Below, piece after piece: positions 39,301-49,342 of a stretch of DNA of 64,000 bases. Below the pieces are notes generated by a model, which did no database searches, was not told where the DNA came from, and saw only the letters and a program-made list of their open reading frames with translations. Source of the stretch: Chloroflexus aurantiacus J-10-fl (GTDB lineage: Bacteria > Chloroflexota > Chloroflexia > Chloroflexales > Chloroflexaceae); contig NC_010175.1 in the NCBI RefSeq assembly GCF_000018865.1, positions 682,001-746,000 of the forward strand. The letters run 5' to 3'. The position numbers and the translations under genes are program-made. The stretch's first letter is position 1; each line of letters begins with the position of its first letter.

Positions 39301-42300
39301 TTGAAGTCGCTTGTTCACGCTGTGCGCGAGCAAGAAGGGTCTTTGTGTTTCAATCCCCTCGCGGGGATTTTGGTTTTTTGAAGAACATACACAACGAAAG
39401 GGGGACAGTATGTCGTACTTTGAACTGTTTCAATCCCCTCGCGGGGATTTTGGTTTTTTGAAGCCACACCACCACCACCAACTTGTCAACACCCTTACAA
39501 CAAACAAAGTTTCAATCCCCTCGCGGGGATTTTGGTTTTTTGAAGCTGATCGCGTGGTCGAGCGATGGCGCAAGGCGTCGATCTCGAGTTTCAATCCCCT
39601 CGCGGGGATTTTGGTTTTTTGAAGCGATCCGCATTACGCAGATCGAACATGCGTTTGCGTCCTAACGGTTTCAATCCCCTCGCGGGGATTTTGGTTTTTT
39701 GAAGACCCTGAACCACACTACCGACCCCTTCTCTACGACACGGTTTCAATCCCCTCGCGGGGATTTTGGTTTTTTGAAGCGATGTGATGATCGCGTTCGG
39801 GAAGGTGTAGGTGGTCGTACCGGTTTCAATCCCCTCGCGGGGATTTTGGTTTTTTGAAGCCAAACACATCAAAAATTGCCTCCGTTGTCATAAAAACATT
39901 GTGTTTCAATCCCCTCGCGGGGATTTTGGTTTTTTGAAGTTCCATACAATAAGAAGTAACGCGAACGCAGGAATGATGGTTTCAATCCCCTCGCGGGGAT
40001 TTTGGTTTTTTGAAGTCACGAGGCGCTGGCGCTGGCCAATGCGCTGGCGCAGACGGTTTCAATCCCCTCGCGGGGATTTTGGTTTTTTGAAGCTGTGAAA
40101 TAGTTTTCCCTGAAACAAATTGCAAGAGATGGGTTTCAATCCCCTCGCGGGGATTTTGGTTTTTTGAAGGGAGGAAGGATCGCAGTGGCACAAAGAAATC
40201 GAACAGGGCTGGGTTTCAATCCCCTCGCGGGGATTTTGGTTTTTTGAAGACACAATGTCAAGCGCCCACGCGACGCGCTGCTCGCTGACGTTTCAATCCC
40301 CTCGCGGGGATTTTGGTTTTTTGAAGAAACTTAGCGGTAGTTGGCGATCGCGTCCGCGATCGCTTGTTTCAATCCCCTCGCGGGGATTTTGGTTTTTTGA
40401 AGCAGCATTTCCATCATCTCTCACCTGCCTGCCGTTTTGGGTTTCAATCCCCTCGCGGGGATTTTGGTTTTTTGAAGGAAGAACACAAAGCGGAGCGAAG
40501 AATTGACACAGTTGTAGGGTTTCAATCCCCTCGCGGGGATTTTGGTTTTTTGAAGGAAAACTGTTCATATAGCGACGCTGTTAACTTAAAAGAGAAAGTG
40601 TTTCAATCCCCTCGCGGGGATTTTGGTTTTTTGAAGCGCCACTTAATGACACGCTTATCGGCGTACAACAGCGTTGCGTTTCAATCCCCTCGCGGGGATT
40701 TTGGTTTTTTGAAGGGCGTACACGCGCGTCGCCATCTGGTCGATCCCTTGTGTCACGGGTTTCAATCCCCTCGCGGGGATTTTGGTTTTTTGAAGGATAG
40801 ATCGCAAAACGCGACGAGCAAGCGGTTCGGATAGCGGTTTCAATCCCCTCGCGGGGATTTTGGTTTTTTGAAGTGTGCCGGCAAGCGACGAAAAGGGACT
40901 GTATCTTGTTTCAAGTTTCAATCCCCTCGCGGGGATTTTGGTTTTTTGAAGGTTTCAGTACGACAAGATGGATATTGACACGTATATTTTGCGGTTTCAA
41001 TCCCCTCGCGGGGATTTTGGTTTTTTGAAGTTCTTATCCGCCGTTGGCAGCGCGAATTACTTGCTGTTGACGTTTCAATCCCCTCGCGGGGATTTTGGTT
41101 TTTTGAAGTGCGCTACACGCTGTGCTGCGGTAAGCGGAGCATCAGGTTTCAATCCCCTCGCGGGGATTTTGGTTTTTTGAAGCGGGCGCAATTGCGCCCG
41201 GGAGTGTACGTGTGGGTGGTCCGGTTTCAATCCCCTCGCGGGGATTTTGGTTTTTTGAAGCGCGCTTGACGAAATGTTATCGCAGCAAATCGCTTACTGT
41301 TCGGTTTCAATCCCCTCGCGGGGATTTTGGTTTTTTGAAGACAGAAGGGGTCGATGAAGATCAAGAGTAGTCGTGTTGTAGGTTTCAATCCCCTCGCGGG
41401 GATTTTGGTTTTTTGAAGGCACTTGTCTGCGCACTGATGTAACTCTCTCTAGTCTTTTCAATCCCCTCGCGGGGATTTTGGTTTTTTGAAGAAAAACGGG
41501 TTTGTAAGCGGCGCAAATGCACTTTGTAATTAGGCTTTTCAATCCCCTCGCGGGGATTTTGGTTTTTTGAAGGTAGACGTACATACCGCGCATGGTCGTA
41601 TGGAGCAGACTTTTCAATCCCCTCGCGGGGATTTTGGTTTTTTGAAGGTGTGCGCCGTCAGCACGATCTGCCGAAATGCCGGCTCCGTCTCTTTTCAATC
41701 CCCTCGCGGGGATTTTGGTTTTTTGAAGCAAGCTAGGATCATACCTCGTCCGGGCTGCGCGTGAGGTAGCTTTTCAATCCCCTCGCGGGGATTTTGGTTT
41801 TTTGAAGAGAATTAGAACTAGCGAATGCAGAGGAGTTGTTCACGGATTAAATTTTCAATCCCCTCGCGGGGATTTTGGTTTTTTGAAGGGATTAGCATTC
41901 TGTGGTGGCGTGGATCGGTTGCACGGCGTTGCTTTTCAATCCCCTCGCGGGGATTTTGGTTTTTTGAAGTGATTATCCGTATCCGGTGACTAAAATACCG
42001 GACCAACTCTCGTTTTCAATCCCCTCGCGGGGATTTTGGTTTTTTGAAGGCGCAATCTAAGCGCGCAATCTAAGCGCGCAATCCAAGCGCGCAATTTTCA
42101 ATCCCCTCGCGGGGATTTTGGTTTTTTGAAGTGTTAGACAAACCCACCGGATTGCAGGACTACGACGCGATCCTTTTCAATCCCCTCGCGGGGATTTTGG
42201 TTTTTTGAAGGCAGATAATAACGGTGAGGTTGAAGGATTTATCTTTCGGATTTTCAATCCCCTCGCGGGGATTTTGGTTTTTTGAAGGACTTTGAACAAC

Positions 42301-45300
42301 ATTGTTTTCCTCCTTGTCGTTGCAGTTTTTTTCAATCCCCTCGCGGGGATTTTGGTTTTTTGAAGGAATGGTTGCCAGCCGGGCACGTACTTAATCATAG
42401 TGTACGTTTTTCAATCCCCTCGCGGGGATTTTGGTTTTTTGAAGGTAGAGGTTGCGTACACGCCGCAGCGCACGTATACCCCTTTTCAATCCCCTCGCGG
42501 GGATTTTGGTTTTTTGAAGAGCTACGTGCTAAAGGGTTACAGAGTTACCACGTGTGTATCGTTTTCAATCCCCTCGCGGGGATTTTGGTTTTTTGAAGCG
42601 GCAAGCAATACAGTTGCACAGCAAATTGTGCAAGCACATTTTCAATCCCCTCGCGGGGATTTTGGTTTTTTGAAGGCAAGGCGGGTAAAGAGGTCGATGA
42701 GGCGCTGCATTCCGTTTTCAATCCCCTCGCGGGGATTTTGGTTTTTTGAAGCGACAAGGTATTTTTGGTCGGCCCTTTTCTTACTCAGAAAAGTTTTCAA
42801 TCCCCTCGCGGGGATTTTGGTTTTTTGAAGTCAGATTGTGGCGCGAGTAAACACAGCGACAGACGGTGCGTTTTCAATCCCCTCGCGGGGATTTTGGTTT
42901 TTTGAAGGAGCAGGCGTGCGCCTGCTTCATCGAACGCAATTTTCGAAATTTTCAATCCCCTCGCGGGGATTTTGGTTTTTTGAAGCCACTCGGGCTCCCT
43001 CGCGGAGTGCGTCGAGTGGGCGATTTTCAATCCCCTCGCGGGGATTTTGGTTTTTTGAAGATCAAGTCGCTAACAAGAGGAGGGAAAAACCATGTTTACG
43101 TTTTTTCAATCCCCTCGCGGGGATTTTGGTTTTTTGAAGTCATTGTGCATCCCCCGCCGTCAAGCCGTTGTGCCATTGCTTTTCAATCCCCTCGCGGGGA
43201 TTTTGGTTTTTTGAAGCTCCTCTCTCTACCGCGTTGCTCGAGTCGCTCGACTGGCGCTTTTCAATCCCCTCGCGGGGATTTTGGTTTTTTGAAGTCGGAT
43301 TGCATCGCTTACGCAAACAAGAGCCTGCATTTCCGTTTTCAATCCCCTCGCGGGGATTTTGGTTTTTTGAAGGGAATGGGTTGGTACGCGTGAAGGCACC
43401 CAACCCCATTCTACGTTTTCAATCCCCTCGCGGGGATTTTGGTTTTTTGAAGCGCAAAATGACACTAAGCATTGGAAAGCGGAGAAATGCATTTTCAATC
43501 CCCTCGCGGGGATTTTGGTTTTTTGAAGTGACTGTCCAACACCGTTTCCAACCAAAAAGTACCCTCCTTTTCAATCCCCTCGCGGGGATTTTGGTTTTTT
43601 GAAGTCAACGACGGCAGCCGGCAGCAATGCGCCAAATTGGGGGGAGCGTTTTCAATCCCCTCGCGGGGATTTTGGTTTTTTGAAGGGAAGGTGCATTGGT
43701 CGTAGGCTGGTTAACCGCCTACGTGATTTTCAATCCCCTCGCGGGGATTTTGGTTTTTTGAAGTTACATGTCCAAGATCGAACCCCCGGCCCTATGGCGG
43801 CTTGAGTTTTCAATCCCCTCGCGGGGATTTTGGTTTTTTGAAGCCAGCCGGCTGACGCAACAGCACTACAGCCGCGAGGGGCTGGTGTTTTTCAATCCCC
43901 TCGCGGGGATTTTGGTTTTTTGAAGAAAAGGGCCGTATCTCAGCAATGGTGATAATTCACAATATGAGTTTTCAATCCCCTCGCGGGGATTTTGGTTTTT
44001 TGAAGCGGCGCAGCGGCAGAAGGAACGGTTGCGCAAGCAACAATTTTCAATCCCCTCGCGGGGATTTTGGTTTTTTGAAGCCTCAAGTAGCTGGTTAGCG
44101 TCGCCGGTGCGCTTAAACTCGTTTTTTCAATCCCCTCGCGGGGATTTTGGTTTTTTGAAGCTCCGCGCATTCCGCCCGCGCCGGATTGCGGAACACGTTG
44201 TGCTTTTCAATCCCCTCGCGGGGATTTTGGTTTTTTGAAGCGGATCGGGATGAGCATTAGCGGATGGATGCAATGTTTGCCTTTTCAATCCCCTCGCGGG
44301 GATTTTGGTTTTTTGAAGAGGTACTATGCAACCAACTATTACGTACAATCCACAAACGTATACTTTTCAATCCCCTCGCGGGGATTTTGGTTTTTTGAAG
44401 GCGTATTCACGCGAGCAACGTTCCAATTCGCCGGTTTGTTTTTCAATCCCCTCGCGGGGATTTTGGTTTTTTGAAGCTACCCTTTCCAACTATTGTACAT
44501 AGCGCCCAAATACCGATACTTTTCAATCCCCTCGCGGGGATTTTGGTTTTTTGAAGGAAGAGGCTCGCTCGCTCGACGCCGAAGAAGCAATCGAGTGGTT
44601 TTCAATCCCCTCGCGGGGATTTTGGTTTTTTGAAGGTTGGCGATGCTGCTTTTACCACAAGTTCAAATGTGACCTATGATTTTCAATCCCCTCGCGGGGA
44701 TTTTGGTTTTTTGAAGCTCAGCACATCGTCAACGGGTAAACGACGTGTTTTTGATTTTCAATCCCCTCGCGGGGATTTTGGTTTTTTGAAGCAAGCTTAG
44801 GAAGGACGCGCTGCACTTGTTGAATGTAATTGTTTTCAATCCCCTCGCGGGGATTTTGGTTTTTTGAAGGTACATCGCGTATGAGCGTTCCGTTCTTGGC
44901 TCGTAATTTTTTTCAATCCCCTCGCGGGGATTTTGGTTTTTTGAAGCGATAGAGCGAACAATGGTTTCGGCTAGCGCGCTCCGTCCTTTTCAATCCCCTC
45001 GCGGGGATTTTGGTTTTTTGAAGGTAGTCCGCCGAGGTGCGTGTCGAGGCGGCGAGGTCATAGCTTTTCAATCCCCTCGCGGGGATTTTGGTTTTTTGAA
45101 GCAACAATCTCTATCTTTATCATTACACCACAACCTGTTTGTTTTCAATCCCCTCGCGGGGATTTTGGTTTTTTGAAGGCCGACTTTAGCGTGTCGGAAT
45201 GCCTCAATCATACGCGATGATTTTCAATCCCCTCGCGGGGATTTTGGTTTTTTGAAGTTTGTACGTTATTTGATACGTCAATTTATGTTGATACGCTGTT

Positions 45301-48300
45301 TTCAATCCCCTCGCGGGGATTTTGGTTTTTTGAAGAGACAGGATGACTACTCGCAGGAGGGATGTTATGGAGTTTTCAATCCCCTCGCGGGGATTTTGGT
45401 TTTTTGAAGCCGGTACTTGCATTAGTTCGGGAATGACCAGCGCAATAATCATTTTCAATCCCCTCGCGGGGATTTTGGTTTTTTGAAGGTACCGGATTGG
45501 GTAGTCGGTCACATCCGGCGTCTGCTGGAGTTTTCAATCCCCTCGCGGGGATTTTGGTTTTTTGAAGGGGGCAGCAACGAAGCTGCCTCTCAAATTTTTA
45601 TTTTAGCGCTTTTCAATCCCCTCGCGGGGATTTTGGTTTTTTGAAGGTTGTAAAAAATTACCGCCGGCGCGTTTACTAATTTCACTTTTCAATCCCCTCG
45701 CGGGGATTTTGGTTTTTTGAAGACCAGATCGCGCAGCGGATCGGCGCGGTGCTGGAGGCGTTCGGTTTTCAATCCCCTCGCGGGGATTTTGGTTTTTTGA
45801 AGGGCAAGATTGCGGGTCGTTAACCGGCGACCCGTCGGTGGCGGTTTTCAATCCCCTCGCGGGGATTTTGGTTTTTTGAAGGGGGCGCGGGTGGTGCTAA
45901 ATAATACCGGTCTCTATACGTGTTTTCAATCCCCTCGCGGGGATTTTGGTTTTTTGAAGTGACGACATGCATGATGACGGCATAGATTGACATTACTCTT
46001 TTTTTCAATCCCCTCGCGGGGATTTTGGTTTTTTGAAGGTATCAGCCGGCCCGCCCTCGTGATGTTGCTCACTGCCTGGTTTTCAATCCCCTCGCGGGGA
46101 TTTTGGTTTTTTGAAGCCGCTCCCCTTTGCATGCCTTGAGTTCGAGACATATGGAGTTTTCAATCCCCTCGCGGGGATTTTGGTTTTTTGAAGATCGAGC
46201 AGTGCCGCCGCGAGTGCAGGGGTGTCGGCGTCAATGACGTTTTCAATCCCCTCGCGGGGATTTTGGTTTTTTGAAGCCGCCGGAAATTGATGTTCCCGTG
46301 ATAGTCGCAGCATCAATCGTTTTCAATCCCCTCGCGGGGATTTTGGTTTTTTGAAGTACAGTGACTACGTATGTCACAAACGAAAGGAGGTGATACTTTT
46401 CAATCCCCTCGCGGGGATTTTGGTTTTTTGAAGATAGTTTTGTCAAGACGCTCTCCGAAATGTATCGTGATGGTTTTCAATCCCCTCGCGGGGATTTTGG
46501 TTTTTTGAAGGAACCTGACCCCTGGGTGTGTGGTCTTCGCCTTCGTTGACCATTTTCAATCCCCTCGCGGGGATTTTGGTTTTTTGAAGTTGATACTTCG
46601 ACCCTACCTATTCCGCACATGCTGATCGATTTTCAATCCCCTCGCGGGGATTTTGGTTTTTTGAAGCTAAGAAAGACGGCTGGGCAAAGGTGAAAGGGTT
46701 TTCCCTGGATTTTCAATCCCCTCGCGGGGATTTTGGTTTTTTGAAGCTGCTGGATCAACCGGCAACGGCACGCAAGACGCTGCTAGTTGTTTTTCAATCC
46801 CCTCGCGGGGATTTTGGTTTTTTGAAGGTACGACAATGCGCTGCGGTGCAAACGACGCTGCGTTAGATGTTTTTCAATCCCCTCGCGGGGATTTTGGTTT
46901 TTTGAAGACAGCCCAGCGCGCTGACGGTGTCACAACACTGCATTATTTTTCAATCCCCTCGCGGGGATTTTGGTTTTTTGAAGGTACTACTCTGTGCCGC
47001 AGCACTGTGGGCCGCGCTTAGACGATTTTCAATCCCCTCGCGGGGATTTTGGTTTTTTGAAGCCGAGGTTAAACATTGTCTCGGCGTACTGTAGCAGTTG
47101 GTTTTTTCAATCCCCTCGCGGGGATTTTGGTTTTTTGAAGTCCACGTTGACCCGTCGAGCGACGTGCCGAGATAGATTGATTTTCAATCCCCTCGCGGGG
47201 ATTTTGGTTTTTTGAAGAAAAATTAGCGCGCCCGTTATATACCGGCGCGTTGTTGTTTAGTTTTCAATCCCCTCGCGGGGATTTTGGTTTTTTGAAGCCA
47301 CCAGCGGGCGACGGTTTCAAGTACCTCGCCTGCCTCCGTTTTCAATCCCCTCGCGGGGATTTTGGTTTTTTGAAGTGGAATGCACCATCGGTAATCCAAG
47401 TTCGACGCGGGCGATGTTGGTTTTCAATCCCCTCGCGGGGATTTTGGTTTTTTGAAGCGGATGCACCGCGCCACCCATATAGTAAGGAATTCGGATTTTC
47501 AATCCCCTCGCGGGGATTTTGGTTTTTTGAAGACACACCGTGACTGTTTGAAGGACTATACGTAAGCTGCGACTTTTCAATCCCCTCGCGGGGATTTTGG
47601 TTTTTTGAAGTTAAGTGGCGACTTGAGTACGTCGCCTTCCCATAATAACCTTTTCAATCCCCTCGCGGGGATTTTGGTTTTTTGAAGCGACGATCGTCGA
47701 GACGATTGCCTCCACCAGCGGCGCAAAGGCTTTTCAATCCCCTCGCGGGGATTTTGGTTTTTTGAAGGCTGGCAAGGTATACGCAACCCTCCACCTGAAA
47801 GATGACTTTTCAATCCCCTCGCGGGGATTTTGGTTTTTTGAAGACAAAGCCCCGGCGGTATCGCCGGGGCTTTTTGTATTGTCTTTTCAATCCCCTCGCG
47901 GGGATTTTGGTTTTTTGAAGGGAGCTAACGCTTCCGACAGAAACGATCCAATTTTGAGTTTTCAATCCCCTCGCGGGGATTTTGGTTTTTTGAAGATTTT
48001 TGAATGGTCGAGCGCCAGTCGAGCAACGCGGTAGAGGTTTTCAATCCCCTCGCGGGGATTTTGGTTTTTTGAAGGGGTATACGTTACGTTGGCTTCGAGA
48101 CGAAACGGGAGCGATTTTCAATCCCCTCGCGGGGATTTTGGTTTTTTGAAGTTTCTCCTTTCTTTGCTGTCACCTTGTCCTTCGTCACTTCTATTTTCAA
48201 TCCCCTCGCGGGGATTTTGGTTTTTTGAAGTTTCGTTTGAGGGGCGGCAACGAAGCTGCCCCTCAAATTTTTATTTTCAATCCCCTCGCGGGGATTTTGG

Positions 48301-48508
48301 TTTTTTGAAGAAACAAAAAAAAGTAGGCTGAGCGGTTGCCCACTCAGCCTATTTTTCAATCCCCTCGCGGGGATTTTGGTTTTTTGAAGCCGTACCGCTC
48401 GGCGTATTACCGGTGGGCAGACATTCCGTATAATTTTCAATCCCCTCGCGGGGATTTTGGTTTTTTGAAGCAACTGGTCGCGGTGGGCCGGGGAGGACAC
48501 TCACGCGG

Positions 48509-48695
48509 TTTTCAATCCCCTCGCGGGGATTTTGGTTTTTTGAAGCCTCCACTTCCAACGTGGAGGAGATGCGGAGAGTGCACTTTTCAATCCCCTCGCG
48601 GGGATTTTGGTTTTTTGAAGCCTCCACTTCCAACGTGGAGGAGATGCGGAGAGTGCACTTTTCAATCCCCTCGCGGGGATTTTGGTTTTTTGAAG
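48509..48695. repeat. Tandem duplication of one repeat-spacer unit
   Basis: The spacer starting CCTCCACTTCCAACGTGGAG occurs twice in succession (48546-48583 and 48621-48658), exactly 75 bp apart. It lies near the leader, in the younger part of the array. Confidence 0.95.
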
Positions 48696-49164
48696 CCAGG
48701 CTCTGAGAAGCTCTACGCGCTCTACGACATCAACACAACTTTTCAATCCCCTCGCGGGGATTTTGGTTTTTTGAAGGTGAGTACCGGGCGCAGCTAAAGG
48801 GGGGAGAGTACATCTTTTTCAATCCCCTCGCGGGGATTTTGGTTTTTTGAAGCGAGATTGTAGAGTTCCGCGGAACGGAACTCGGCTGGCTATTTTCAAT
48901 CCCCTCGCGGGGATTTTGGTTTTTTGAAGCAGCTCCACCTCTGCCGGGGTGAGGGGGCGCGGCAGCTTCATTTTCAATCCCCTCGCGGGGATTTTGGTTT
49001 TTTGAAGATATTATAATAATAGCATAAGAGATAAGAAACAGAAGGGAGAGATTTTCAATCCCCTCGCGGGGATTTTGGTTTTTTGAAGAATTGTTGAATA
49101 GGAGGGAGTAAATGACCGTCAGTCTAATTTTCAATCCCCTCGCGGGGATTTTGGTTTTTTGAAG

Positions 49165-49342
49165 ATACCACCCCTGCCGCCGCTTTGCAATGCGCTCGCT
49201 ACTGCAATTTGCGCGGCAGGGGTGATTTTGCCGTATTGTGTAAAGTCTTTTACGCCATCTGGAGAGAAACGAGTACTGTTTTTGCTCATTGCAATCCGAT
49301 CCCGCGCCATTCAGGGGTAGATGTTTGCCCGGACGACGCTTA
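49165..49342 (-). promoter_or_regulatory. CRISPR leader
   Basis: 178 bp between the leader-proximal repeat and the IS element that now separates the array from cas2. By position it must contain the array promoter and adaptation signals, though no clear -10/-35 pair stands out and it is not very AT-rich. Next to the first repeat is a perfect twelve-base inverted repeat, CACCCCTGCCGC (49169-49180) with GCGGCAGGGGTG (49213-49224). A 52-codon open frame (49131-49289, minus) runs from the leader into the first repeat. Confidence 0.75.

Larger units (their letters stand above)
27451..49164 (-). CRISPR. Giant type III CRISPR array, about 276 repeats
   Basis: A 37-bp repeat recurs about every 78 bp (spacers mostly 36-45 nt, mean about 41). 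My hand count is 276 intact or nearly intact repeats from 27626 to 49164, preceded by two decayed repeats at 27451 and 27527 in register and a truncated one at 27606-27625. On the minus strand the repeat starts CTTCAAAAAACC, has the hairpin AATCCCC-GCGA-GGGGATT and ends GATTGAAAC, the usual eight-base crRNA handle, so transcription runs right to left. The decayed repeats mark the old trailer at the left; the cas genes and leader are at the right. The first 177 repeats from the left end in C and the 99 nearest the leader end in A. Private variants occur at 29027 (A to G), 30349 (one base lost) and 31501 (A to G). Confidence 0.98.

Noticed and set aside
27490-49134. Many open frames of 60-200 codons across the array, with repeated peptides such as FQSPRGDFGFLK, SIPSRGFWFFE and QKTKIPARGLK
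   Set aside because: They are translations of the CRISPR repeat in its stop-free frames joined through spacers. The repeats have no start signals or spacing typical of genes, and the same peptides appear in three frames on each strand.
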